From positions 30,105,001 through 30,169,000 of the forward strand of contig NC_068563.1 of the NCBI RefSeq assembly GCF_022201045.2: a stretch of 64,000 nucleotides of DNA, in the 5' to 3' direction. Position numbers and translations under genes: made by a program. The notes under the pieces are model-generated. The model saw only the letters and a program-made list of their open reading frames with translations. It made no database searches and was not told where the DNA came from. The stretch is from Citrus sinensis (Eukaryota; Streptophyta; Magnoliopsida; Sapindales; Rutaceae). Shown one piece after another: positions 1 through 20,784 of this stretch. The stretch's first letter is position 1. Each line of letters opens with the position of its first letter.

Positions 1-1256
1 CATTTTTAATAACTTTTTTGATCATTCACAAATGCACCATGCTATGCTCTTTAGAGACATGCAAACCCTCGAACAACAACGTAGCCTGCACTCCACCAAA
101 CCGCACTACTTCAATCCAGCCTTTTCCACTTGGGGGCCGTGGTGTCTCCTCTGATGCAACCAAGGCCGCCATCTAGCTCACCGGCTGATTCAAGTAGCCT
201 ACTTGACCACCTAATTGCCGAGCCTGGTTCGAGGGACGTTGGTTGCTGCAATGAGCTTAATGCTGGCTATGCTGCTGATGGCTCTGCTAGGGCTCGTGCT
301 GTTGGTGCATATGTTGTTACGTTCATTGTTGGTCGACTTAGCATCATCAATGCTATTGCTGGTGCTTATAGTGAGAATTTTCCAGCTGTCATTTGTATCG
401 TTGGATGACCAAATACTAATTATTATGGGACTAATAGGATTCTGCATCACACGATTAGGTTACCGGATTTTAGCCAAGAGCTACGCTGCTTCCAGACTGT
501 TACATGCTATCAGGTATTAAAAATTTGATTCATTTTAGTGTCTGAAGCACACTTATTGATCTATATGCAGTGAGTCATTTACTGTAATTACCAACTTGCT
601 TATCAGTTTTCAAAATAAATGTAGTACACAGAACTTTAATGGATTATGCTGACAACATGTGCCGAGAGCCAATATACGTGGCATCAAGTGTGCACGGTCT
701 AGAGATGTGGGGCATTGCGCTGCCATGCTATCTATAGCTTTTAGTTACCATATCTATGGTTTTTAGCTTGACTGTAGTGCTTGATCCTAACAATTGCAAA
801 GAGAACTCGGATTACGTTCTAGGGAATTAAGCAGGTCATAGCAGAACGTTTGAATTGGAAAACTTATAGTGTTCTGATCAGCATGTTTCTTGATTCCATG
901 GGATGAACTGACATATTATCTTGCTCTTTTGGAAATGCTAGTGATTATATTCTTGCTCTGTGTTGTTATACGCTGTGGTGATAACTTGGCAGAAGCGCAT
1001 GTACAAATAGATAGAGCAATTTCGACTGCACTCAAAGAAAGCAAGCCTGTGTGTATATAAGCATTAGTTGTAATTTGGCTGCTGTCCCTCATTCAACTTT
1101 TAGCAGAGAGCCCATTCCATTTGCCCTGTCTCCTAGGTAAAAATAATCACTTTGCTCCTTGCTGATCCGTTACATGATTAATTGGTTATTATAATTTGGT
1201 GGGAACTTGATTTTGCAGATTGAGTAATAAAATGGGACTAGAAGCTGCTGTCGAGG

Positions 1257-1679
1257 TGATAGGTCCCAACCAAAGTTAGCTAACAATCACAAGAGTTTTT
1301 CTGCTTATGGCGAGAAAAAAGACCAAGATGAATTGATTTAATTGACTCCTTTTTTATTATGCTGGAGCCTTTATTTATAATACTAAACATAACAAACTCA
1401 TCCTACAATAACGGCTGCAATCAAAATACGTAAACTAAAATAACATCCTTGCTACTTTTACGAAACACAAAGCTAAACAACTACTACTAAGGATTTGATC
1501 TTATCCTCAATCCTAAGGATTTGATCTTATCCACAATCCTTGCACGATCGTTATTCTCATATGTAATCATGCATGCATGAACCATGCAAGGGCAAGGCTC
1601 AAGGCTTCACGTCATGTACTTGGAATTTGGCTTATGCCCTCTGCTGGACTTGCGTGGCTTCCGTGACTGCTCCCTATCA
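1257..1679 (-). repeat. 3' LTR (element on minus strand)
   Basis: 423-bp terminal repeat with TG...CA ends, equal in length to the copy at 2791-3213 and without visible differences from it. Within it a short segment containing AAGGATTTGATCTTATCC occurs twice in tandem (about 1489-1540). Confidence 0.93.
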
Positions 1680-2790
1680 TTACCCCCTCCTCGGAGAGCA
1701 CCCTTGTCCTCAAGGGTCATGTGAGGAAATTATTGTTGTGGCGATGCCAAGTCCTCCCAGGTTGTTCTCGTTTGTTTTCTTCTCCCTGTAGTTCCTCTAC
1801 AGCAAATTCTTCATACAAACCCTCTTCCGGTGTTGTTCTGCATTCCAGGATTAGTAACTGTGCCTTGGTACACTTGTGGCCGGTGGTGAATTTGTCATTA
1901 CAATTGAAGCACAACCCCTGGGCTCGCCTCCTCTGCATCTCTTCCCATGATAGCCTCTTATAAGGTGTTGTTGGTGTGGCTCGATTCGGAGCAGATGGGG
2001 AATGAATAGGATTTGGTGAGCTGATCATTATCGTCTGTCGTGCTATCTGATCATCCTTCATACGTGCTAGACTAATGGCTTCCTTCAATGTGCGGGGTCT
2101 GAACATACGGATGTCTTCTGCAATCTCTGGTTTCAAGCCCCCCATAAATGTTCCCACCAATGCTTTTTGAGACCACCCATGAACTTGGTTCCCAAGCCTT
2201 TCGAACTCCTTCTGATATTCACGCAACGATCCCATCTGCCTGACCCGAGACAAAGCTTCGTCAAAATCCTCACACTCTGTCGGCCCAAAACGTGCCCATA
2301 GTTCCTCAACGAATATTTTCCATGTAACTGGTCGCTTTTCTTCTTCATAAGCCCTTCGCATCCATTGCCACCACTGATTTGCCTCTCCCTCCAAGTGATA
2401 TGCGGCCAAGGTTACCTTATGTTCATCCATAGTTTCCTGATATTCAAAGTACTAAGATACCCTGCTGTACCATTCTGTTGGGTCATCGCCGGCGAAACGG
2501 GGAAATTCTAGCTTGGTAATCCGTGTTGGAGGCATGTGCCGCCCTGCATCTCTTTCCTCACGAGCAGGTTTTGTAGAGCTTGAATTTTCAGTTGAGTTAC
2601 GACTGGTGGTGCCCTTGGTTGCATTGTTTGATTCCACGAGTTTGTTTATTGTCTCCTCAAGACGCTGCAACTTGTCATTGATTCCCACCTCCATCTGTTC
2701 CATTCTGTCCTGTAAGCTTCCCAAATCAACTTCAATTCGTTCAATGCGTTCCTTGTTAGTCGTCATTGATAGCCTTGCTCTGATACCAAT

Positions 2791-3213
2791 TGATAGGTCC
2801 CAACCAAAGTTAGCTAACAATCACAAGAGTTTTTCTGCTTATGGCGAGAAAAAAGACCAAGATGAATTGATTTAATTGACTCCTTTTTTATTATGCTGGA
2901 GCCTTTATTTATAATACTAAACATAACAAACTCATCCTACAATAACGGCTGCAATCAAAATACGTAAACTAAAATAACATCCTTGCTACTTTTACGAAAC
3001 ACAAAGCTAAACAACTACTACTAAGGATTTGATCTTATCCTCAATCCTAAGGATTTGATCTTATCCACAATCCTTGCACGATCGTTATTCTCATATGTAA
3101 TCATGCATGCATGAACCATGCAAGGGCAAGGCTCAAGGCTTCACGTCATGTACTTGGAATTTGGCTTATGCCCTCTGCTGGACTTGCGTGGCTTCCGTGA
3201 CTGCTCCCTATCA
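2791..3213 (-). repeat. 5' LTR (element on minus strand)
   Basis: 423-bp terminal repeat followed, in the element's own direction, by the tRNA-Met-type primer-binding site. The flanking target duplication CGAGG is at 3214-3218. It reads the same as its partner at 1257-1679. Confidence 0.93.
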
Positions 3214-4533
3214 CGAGGCAACAATAACCGCCTTGCTTAAGGCAGTGAAGCCAGCGATGATAGGAGGGCCAAAATTAAGTGTGTCAAAAGCCACCATTGC
3301 CTTTGTTGAATTAGCTGATGCTTGTGGCTGTGCCTTTGCTGTAATGCCATCTGCAAAAGGCATGGTGCCTGAACAGAATTCCATTTCATTGGAACGTATT
3401 GGAGAGCTATAAGCAGTGCTTTCTGCTCTGAGATTGTTGAATTTGCTGATGCATACATATTTGTTGAATCAATCTTTAATGACTACAGCTCTGTTGGCTA
3501 CTCCCTTCTCTTAAATAAGAAGGCAATTTTAATGCAGCCTGATCGCATAGTAGTTGCTAATGGCCTGCTTTTGGTTGTGTGCTAATGGAGGATTTTCTTA
3601 GTACGCTGGCTATGGAGCCTAACCGCAACACTAGTGCCTATGAAAGCTACCATAGAATCTATGTTCCACATGGGATTCCTCTCAAATCTAATGCTCACGA
3701 GCCTTTAGTGTTAATATTCTCTTTCAACATATACAAAAGATGCTTTCAGGTAACACAGCTGTGATTGCTGAAACTGGGGATTCTTGGTTCAATTGCCAGA
3801 AGGATGTGGGTAAGAAACAGAGCCTAGCACTTGGATATTTTGCGTTTGGTTGCATATTTTTATAATCATAAAAGCAGAAAAATTAAAGTTGGTATTGCAG
3901 GTATGAATTCGAAATGCAATATCGTTCCATTGGATGGTCTGTTGGGGGAACACTAGTACCTTAAAGGCGCGTGACTGCTTGCATTGGCGATGGGAGCTTC
4001 CAGGTTATATAATACTTAATAGCCCATTTACAGTAATTGATGATTATATATAGGAATGTCGCTTAGCTACTGATTTGTAACATACAGGTGACCGCGCGCG
4101 AAAGATGTGTCAACAATGCTGCGATGTGAGCAAAAGAACATCATCTTCCTAATAAACAATGGTAACTACACCATTGAAGTTGAAATACATGATGGACCTT
4201 ATAATGTAATCGAGAACTGGAATTACACCGGCTTAGTGGAAGCGTTTCAAAATGGTGAAGGAAAATGCTGAACAATAGAGGTGAGTCATTTAATGTAGCC
4301 CAATACTCAACATGGAGATTCACGTGTCTCGTGGGAAACGTTTTGTCATTCTTCTGTCACGGGTTGGTTGCGAACAGGAGCTCGTTGAAGCAATTGAGAC
4401 GGCAGCAGTAGAGAAGAAAGATTGTTTGTGCTTTATTGAAGCGATTGTTCACAAGGACGATACAGGCAAAGAACTGCTTAAATGGGGATCCAGGGTCTCA
4501 GCTGCCAACAACCGCCCACCAAATCCTCAATAA

Positions 4534-6696
4534 GTAACAATATTGAGGATGCTTCTTCAAACCAACTTAGAAATCATTGTATTTTCCTCATAAAAGTTCT
4601 TTAAGCCGTCAACCGCTTTAGTCATTATTTTTTTGAGTGGGTTTATATGAACTATTAAGTTTTTTTTTTTTTTTGGTTACCTTTCTTGAAATGTTGCATT
4701 ACTTGCTGTTTAATTTGGAAATCATACATGGAATTATCTCAATCATACAACACATTGATCGAGGGAAATCTGCCAACTAATAAGATCAATAGTTTCCCTT
4801 TGTCGCAGGGCACATATATATAATGAAGCCACCCGTTCAAAATCAAAGTAAAATGTGTCCCAACGGAGCATTTATTTGCTCATACTAAATTTAATTCTTT
4901 TCAAATCATCTTCAGAGTTGTTAATCCATCAAGGCATGAGCCCCCCTTTTCCCTTGACGGCAAGGAATTCAATTTAAGTGCTTAAGATGGCCATGGCCCC
5001 TCCAGAGAGTAAAGGCAGCTGCCCCTCCGTTGAATTCATCCATCGCACTAATGTTGGTCGCTTGCCTAATATCTTAATTTTAGAGTATGATCCCTAAACT
5101 TGAGCTCATTACCCTTTGTAACTCCCACGTTGGTATGGGTCTAAATCTTTCTTTATTTGAATCTAAATCACATTAGATTTACATTTACTATATTAATATC
5201 TTAAATTTTTAGAGAGAGCAATTTTACTCTCAACCCTTAACCTGGACACTTGCTTTTGCTTAAGCTTCTCGAGAATAAAGTAAAAAGAAGGGAAGAATCA
5301 AGAAAGTAACCTACAGGATTTTATCTTATACACAGGGTCTACTTCTCTAGACTCTAGTGAATGCACCTCAGATTTAGGTGCTTCCCCTCTATCAAAGCAT
5401 TTGGTCTTTCAAATTCTGAAAAAGATTTGAAGGGCATTGGGGAACCTCCAAGCTAATTTGCCTTTACTTTCTTTCTTCACCACAATTATGATATTATAGA
5501 ACGCCATTTCCTCTTTTTACCCACCCCAGAAAACAAATCTCTCCATTCAACATTCTTTCGATTATGCATAATCTCCAAGGCCCATGATGAAAAAGTGTAT
5601 AGTCTACGAGAATAAAGCCTCACAATTGCCATTTCTTTTTATCAAAGTAAATAAATAAAATAGAACAAAAATGTAAAGTAAAAATCAGTAGATCTTATTC
5701 TGGTAGCCCGTAATTCTCATGGCGTTTTCTTTTTTCTTTTACTTTAATTTTAAACTGTCAGCATCCTTCACCGTCCTTCGTTACTCTCTCTTTCCCTTTT
5801 CACATTGTTGCGCAAATAAAGAATGGCAATGCAAATCTAATGCAACAAAGTACTCTAATTGCATCCCTTTTTCATTGAAAATTTCTATTTTTTCGTTACA
5901 CTAATTACTTTCTATGGCTGACGCTCTAAATTTTATGGTATTGTATCTAACATATTATATTTTGGGGGTCATAAACAGAAACTTGGGGACAGCAACAAAA
6001 AGTTTAGAAATTTAAGGCTTTTCTCAACGAGAAGTGGGAGAAAAGATTGAAATAATGTTGCCAACATGCCATCCCAAGGCTAACACGTGGACAGCCAAGG
6101 CAGTTGAAATTTTGCAATCACCTTGTGTTTTGGGCTGTGCTCTCATTAGACTACGTGTACAACATGGGAAAAAGAAACATGCCCTGAATCTAGCAGCTGA
6201 TTCTGAATACAGACAATGTAATGTATGATGAATTGATGATTTCATGAGCTAATCTTGTTTCAAATTTACCCGGAAAATGTAAGTTAAATCAGAAATTTGA
6301 CCAAAGAATTTAATGGTGTACCTAACATGGTTTCTAAAGGACAAGTGGACAATCACAACACGGAGGAAATCTTTACAAGCCAGCAAGGCAAAGAAATCTT
6401 TCGCCTACATTACAAATTATAAAAAAGGGCAGTGTAATAAATTCCAGCATCTTACAGAACAAAGCTTAGAAAATGTCGGAAACATCCCCGTCTGGGATAC
6501 TGTATCTTGCATGCTCACCTACATTATGTGCGTATTAAAGGGGCAGTTTCTAAAATCATCACTTTTCAGGCTTGGTTTACATTCTTTGCTTCAAAAGTAA
6601 GACCATATATAAAGTGCAAGATTTAGATCCAGCTGTTCATTGTGACTCACTCTCCTCTTGTTGTTCTTGTTCAGGAAGCAGAATAGGAGAGGAAAA
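4534..6696. other. Intergenic region: PDC pseudogene 3' flank and CHUP1-like promoter
   Basis: No gene is supported here. A T-run lies at about 4661-4674. A G-box core CACGTG in the context AACACGTGGAC is at 6084-6089, about 600 bp before the next start codon. A strong 3' splice-site-like sequence (pyrimidine tract ending TTCAG at about 6673) lies just upstream of that start, so a leader exon may hide in this stretch. Confidence 0.6.
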
Positions 6697-8332
6697 ATGG
6701 CACCGGAAGATGATGATTCACGGATCGACAGTTTCCAGAAAGAGCGCGATGCGAGGATTGCATTGCTGGAGAAAGAAAATTTTGAGCTGAGACAAGAAGT
6801 ATTGCGGCTAAAAGCACAGATAAGTTCTCTGAAAGCACATGACAATGAAAGGAAATCAATGCTGTGGAAGAAGTTACAGAACCCCAATACGGATACATCT
6901 CCGCAGAAGCAGACAGATTTTGTCAAAACTCAAGAATTTCAGAATCTTGATGGAGAAACTTTCCGTCCAAGGCCAGGTTTTCAGGAATTGGAAGCAGGGA
7001 AAGAAAGATCAATGAAAGTGCCAAAACCGCCTCCAAGGCATACATCTGAAAATAAAGTTCAGACGCCAGTAGCATTTCCAGCACCACCACCGCCCCCCTT
7101 GCCATCCAAATTTTTAGCTGGATCAAAGACAGTGCGGCGCGTGCCAGAAGTTGTGGAGTTGTATCGTTCACTTACAAGAAAAGATGCCCACATGGAGAAC
7201 AGAAGCAATACTACAGCTGCTCCTGTGATTGCTTTCACTAGGAACATGATTGGAGAAATTGAGAACCGCTCTACTTATCTTTCAGCTGTAAGTTTAATAG
7301 CAAACTGTTGCTTTTAACTTAAAACATAATTATCAAATGCATGTTTCATCTGCTGAAGATAACCGCATTGATACACAGATAAAAACTGATGTAAAGAAGC
7401 AAAAAGAGTTCATCAATTTCTTGATCAAAGAGGTGGAGTCTGCTGTCTTTGATCAGATATCCGAAGTGGAGGCATTTGTGAAGTGGCTTGATGGGGAATT
7501 ATCATCCTTGGTCGATGAAAGGGCAGTGTTGAAGCACTTTCCACAATGGCCAGAGCGAAAGGCAGATACCTTGCGTGAGGCTGCTTGCAACTACAGAGAC
7601 CTGAAGAATCTGGAGCAAGAGGTTTCATCCTTTGAGGACAACCAAAAAGAGTCATTGCCACAGGCTACACGAAAAATGCAAGCATTGCAAGACAGGCGAG
7701 CATGTATAAGCTGAATTACATGGTGACTTGGTACTTTCATTCGATAGTATAAATTAATTGCGTGAGTAAATTTTAAAATTACAGGTTGGAGCAAAGGGTT
7801 AATGGCATGGAAAGAATGAGAGAGAGCACTGGCAAAAAGTACAGAGATTTTCAGATCCCTTGTGATTGGATGATGGACTCAGGGCTCATTGGTCAGGTAG
7901 GTAACACATAGCTAACACTTACCACATATTTAACAGTGATAATTTAACCCATATAAATCCTTTACCAACCATGAAAATGTTTTATTAATACCAAAATTGA
8001 AACTCTTTGATATAACAATATCTTGACATCCCACTACTGTTTATTGTTAGCAGATGAAAGTAAGTTCCTTGAGGCTGGCAAAAGAATACATGAAAAGAGT
8101 AAGCAAAGAGCTGCAGTCCAACGAATGCTGGCGAGAAGACAATCTTATGCTTCAAGGAGTTCGATTTGCTTATAGAGTACATCAGGTAACTAGAAAACTC
8201 AATGCATTTAACCTTGCCATTTCATATCTCTTTACCAACAATTAGAACATTCAGTTTGCAGGCGGGTTTGATGCTGAGACCATACAAGCGTTTGAAGAGC
8301 TGAAGAAGGTTGGCTTGTCTAGTCACAAGTAA
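6697..8332 (+). CDS. CHUP1/IPGA1-like coiled-coil protein, 5 coding exons
   Basis: Predicted exons 6697-7287, 7379-7695, 7785-7896, 8054-8185 and 8255-8332 give 409 residues. A coiled coil spans roughly residues 10-58 (heptads around LEKENFELRQEVLRL). A proline-rich tract follows (FPAPPPPPLPSK, about residue 128-139), then the conserved C-terminal domain of the CHUP1/INCREASED PETAL GROWTH ANISOTROPY family (for example ISEVEAFVKWLDGELSSLVD, LKHFPQWPERK, LMLQGVRFAYRVHQFAGGFD). CHUP1 itself nucleates chloroplast-linked actin; short paralogues like this one lack its long N-terminal region and are little studied. It best matches the short Arabidopsis type at At1g07120. The second intron seems to use a GC donor. 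An alternative ATG at 6658 lies before a strong acceptor-like site, so 6697 was preferred. F2KP follows 1.4 kb downstream on the same strand. Confidence 0.88.
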
Positions 8333-9360
8333 TAATATAATGTGTTAAAACACTTGCAATGGCACTGGCAAGTACATCTAGTTTAAGGAAACTTTTTGGT
8401 ATACATTTGCAGACATCTCTGTATATGCAAGAATTAGTTTAGTTTATTTACAGCAGACCTTCATTCGTTCATAAAAGAATGAAATATTTAACGACACAAT
8501 CTATGCACCCGCACCACCCTCAAGGACAAATGTGATCATCACGTTCTTTGGCTGCGCAATAGAATCATCGAATGATAAAAAGAAACAAACATAAGTGCAT
8601 TCTCTTAACAAGAATATCATATATAACCAACTTATCATCAAGTTCAAGGCAAATCCCAATCCCAGCTCACATCTCACGCTGCCACACCGACTTGTCCTTC
8701 TTTAGATTAAATAAAAGGGATGACTAGGCGTTTATTGCCTTACTGCTTGGTCCATTAATAATCAAACAATGCGTTTCTCTCATTCACTAAAGATGAGTTG
8801 TTTGTAATTTGTTAGGCCTATTAATCAAAAATAAAAATTGAAAATTGAGTTGAACAATGTTTGATTTTGATTATGGTATTGCTATAAGCATAAATTACGA
8901 ACACCCAAATTCTTGCAAAGTAAAGTACAATTTGTCGTCTACAATATTATGATCTACATATTACATTAAAATTACATTCCATTCAAATCATTTTACTAGC
9001 CATTCAAACACAAGGAATTAGCTTCCATTTTGTTCATTAAGTATAAAATGAGGGACAACGCATTGTTTCTTTGAACCACATACTAACAATCTTATACTCC
9101 TAAATTTCGTCATTAAGAGATGAATCTACACAAATTTGTTACCATTGTTTATTATTAACACAATTGCTTAAGACTCGACAACTTAATGAAGCTCGTAGAT
9201 ATATCTTTCGATCTTTTCATTTGCACTCTGCATAATAGACCCAAAAAAAAAAAAAGGGCAAAAAGAAAGAGGCAAAAATCGTTGTGTTTTATCCGATAAC
9301 GCCCCCGCACAAGTAAACCAAACCAAACTACCACAAAGCAAACTCGCCACAGCATATTGA

Positions 9361-9437
9361 CACGTGGCAATATCATCCACAACTTGTGGGCCACGCTAAC
9401 AACCCAAGCTGGCCCGGGCCCAGACCCGACTCACGTG
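9361..9437. promoter_or_regulatory. Two G-boxes plus a GGCCCA (site II-like) motif in the F2KP promoter
   Basis: CACGTG occurs at 9361-9366 (context GACACGTGGCA, a strong G-box/ABRE-like site) and at 9432-9437 (TCACGTGC), with GGCCCGGGCCCAG between them. G-boxes are bound by bZIP and bHLH factors and GGCCCA-type sites by TCP factors; occupancy here is inference. They lie about 295-370 bp before the start codon. Confidence 0.5.
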
Positions 9438-9688
9438 CTTATCGAAAACGCAACACGAAAACACACGAAACGCAGAAGGGAAAAGCGTTCCTTGCTGCTC
9501 GGTTCTCACTCATCATCTCCATCTTTCGAATTAAATCTCTCTTTCTCTCACATCTATCTATTCGATTCTATTCTATCTATCCACAGGAACAAAAGAAAAC
9601 CTGAATATACTTATTACTATTGTCCACTGTATCGCTCGGCTCCTGTGCTTAAATTAAAAGCTGAAACTATATTTTTTTAAAAATCATA

Positions 9689-9709
9689 ATGAAACAAGAA
9701 ATTTTATAA
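9689..9709 (+). other. Possible upstream ORF in the F2KP leader (6 codons plus stop)
   Basis: ATG at 9689 opens the frame MKQEIL and stops at 9707-9709, 21 bases before the F2KP start at 9731. If the leader is unspliced and transcription begins upstream, scanning ribosomes would meet this ATG first. Its context is weak and its effect is unknown. Confidence 0.3.
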
Positions 9710-9730
9710 TTAAAATAATAAATTAAAGAA

Positions 9731-18897
<9,167 letters not shown>

Positions 18898-20784
18898 AAA
18901 TTGCTTCAACGGATTCTGAAGTTCGTCGCTTTATAACTCGATGCGACTCAACATTTGGATGGATTGAATCGCAATTCATTACTCAACTGTGTCATTCATT
19001 GTTACCAATGTTAATGCTAATAACCAAAATTTTATGAAGTTGTGGGGCAAAAGCCAAGTGCTCCTCTTACTAATTAATCACATTTCGCGGTCCTTTTTTT
19101 CCGCTACTGTTGGGCACGTCTGGGACAGTATTGAATCTAGAGGGTCCCAAATTCAATATGTGTATGTATTAAAATATGGAAGAAATGAATAAAGAAATAG
19201 GAATCTGTGTTTGTGTAGTGTAGGGTCACGAGAGGAGGGACTGTTAAGTTTGATTAATTACTTGCTTGCAAGTAATAAATGTTAAGGAGTGGTCCTGAAT
19301 CTTGTCAGAAGACCGATGATTGTCGAGTCAAAAAAGATAGTCTGGTTGGATTCACATGGGCCCCCTGATCTGACCTAAAGAAAAGAAGGCGACCCGTCGG
19401 TTCAGCCTACCAATTATCTACGCTACCGGCTAAGGATTTTCTTTTCTTTTTTATTATTATCATGGGGAAAAATATAATACGGCTTTTTTTTTTTTAATTA
19501 TACTATACATTATCATCAGAATTCTACTTATATTTATAATCAGATCTATCCTCACTTTAACATTGAAGAAAGATATGTTTTACTCAAAATGCGAAGAAAC
19601 AAGTAAGTTTAGTCTCGGTCATTATTTTCTAATTACAGTGATGATAATATATGGGAAAATTCATAAAGCTCAAAAAATACATATGAAGAAGAAGGTGCCA
19701 CCCGAGATACATAGAAGGATTTCTTCAACCATTCACTTGAACCGCGTAATCTGCTTCTATCAGTGAGAGCTAGGATTCGAACTTCTGACATTTTATCTTA
19801 AACTAATTAGCAATATTTTTTTTTTCAATTCATTTGATATTCTTGGTATTTTCTCGTTTACTACACATCAAAATCATTCACTTTTGGAACAGTCAAGTGA
19901 ACTTTTTTTTTTCAGTAAAGAGAAACAACAAAATGACACAAAAAGAAGTGAAACTTTAAGTGAGAAGAGCTGAGGGCTAAAAAGAGAGATCTACACATGC
20001 ATTTGGTCTTGGGATCCCTAGCTACCCTTTCTCCCAAAACAATGCCACAACTCACATGAATCCATTACCTCCATCCCTAGCTGCCGTCGCCTTCACGAGA
20101 CCTTCATTTCAACCTTTACATTCCTATGCACCAACTATTATTACTTATCCCTTCCTTGGTTTGTGGGATTCCCCTTTGACCTCACCAAGCACATCGTATT
20201 GTGTATCTAAGAACAATGCATTCTATTGCTGCTGCCACACTCCAAATCTTAATTAATCCTTCAATCAATAACTTTCTCTTCACGCAAGAATAACCCTCGG
20301 TAAATCTATAGAAATAGTCCAAAATTAGGGTCATTATATGGATAAAAAAAAATTACTTATTCATTAATTTTTCTAACTTTAATTGTTAAAAAGAGCTTTC
20401 AAACAAAATGCACCTAAATTAGATAATATCCATAGCTGAAAATTTATCTACTATAATTAACATCCTTCCTACCGTGATAGAAGGTGCTATTAGCTTGTCA
20501 TCTTACTTTTAAGAGTATTTATTCTTGACAATGCTCACTTTTGTGTACAAAGTAAGAAAATATTATTTTGTTATGAATTGACCTTAATTTCAGGTCATTT
20601 CTGTCAATTTCCCAAGAACTTTCTCTTCTTCGGTTCTTTCCCCCATTACTTAATTATTGGGCACCTTTTCTCTCCTATGTTTATTGCCTTCAATGCAATA
20701 AAAACCCACCTCACATTCGCATCACAACACTCTCTCCAGCCTCTCTACGAAACAAAAACAAACTTTTTCATCAACGCAACAACA
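18898..20784. other. Intergenic region: F2KP 3' flank and ATL gene promoter
   Basis: No gene is supported. On the minus strand about 19650-19830 looks like a decayed tRNA-derived SINE (B box AGTTCGAATCC, a weak A-box-like TTGCTAATTAG about 30 bases before it). The region near 20600-20784 is pyrimidine-rich and likely holds the ATL leader; CAATAAAAACC at about 20696 is a possible weak TATA-like site. Confidence 0.5.

Larger units (their letters stand above)
1257..3213 (-). mobile_element. Short gag-only LTR retrotransposon (Ty3/gypsy-type, TR-GAG-like), very recent insertion
   Basis: The element is 1957 bp, begins TGATAGG and ends CCTATCA, and is flanked by a 5-bp target duplication CGAGG (1252-1256 and 3214-3218). 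Two 423-bp LTRs bound an internal region of only 1111 bp. Transcription runs on the minus strand: next to the LTR at 2791 lies a primer-binding site TGGTATCAGAGC (minus strand, 2788 down to 2777) matching initiator tRNA-Met, and a purine tract sits beside the other LTR at about 1681-1693. The internal region (about 1717-2770) codes for a Gag-like protein with an N-terminal coiled coil, the retrotransposon gag domain, and a zinc knuckle of the CFNC...GHKC type used by Ty3/gypsy elements. No protease, reverse transcriptase or integrase is present, so mobility would depend on another element. The gag region looks nearly whole, with about one break. The two LTRs read as identical, which implies a very young insertion. 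It sits inside an exon of the already decaying PDC pseudogene. Confidence 0.93.
39..4533 (+). pseudogene. Pyruvate decarboxylase (PDC) pseudogene, unprocessed, interrupted by an LTR element
   Basis: Translated pieces follow plant pyruvate decarboxylase, the thiamine-diphosphate enzyme of ethanolic fermentation, from N- to C-terminus. A start-like ATG at 39 leads into a SLETCKPSNNN-type N-terminus. About 200-405 encodes the segment with [13 protein letters not shown]. About 990-1134 and 1220-1256 resume the enzyme, 3219-3580 carries KPAMIGGPKLSVSKA and FVELADACG, 4085-4270 the cofactor-binding region around [18 protein letters not shown], and 4371-4533 the C-terminus ending RPPNPQ and a TAA. 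Intron-like gaps with splice consensus remain (for example 1136-1219 ending TTGCAG), so this is a decayed DNA duplicate and not a retrocopy. It is broken by several frameshifts and stops, for example a 2-base gain near 1050 in the KPVYIS region and loss of frame around 110-200, and by the insertion at 1257-3213. No intact copy lies in the window. Confidence in the family is high; the upstream limit is uncertain. Confidence 0.9.
8333..9730. other. Intergenic region and F2KP promoter/leader
   Basis: A/T-rich DNA after the CHUP1-like stop. The part nearest F2KP (about 9355-9730) becomes richer in G/C and carries G-boxes, a GGCCCGGGCCCA palindrome-like site at about 9411-9422, and a pyrimidine-rich leader at about 9490-9590. 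No coding gene is supported. Confidence 0.6.

Noticed and set aside
9357-9680. 107-codon open frame upstream of F2KP
   Set aside because: Covers promoter motifs and a CT-rich leader; the composition is not protein-like.
20578-20784. In-frame 69-codon upstream extension of the ATL gene
   Set aside because: It would push the membrane helix far from the N-terminus, unlike ATL proteins, and the composition is that of an A/T-rich leader.
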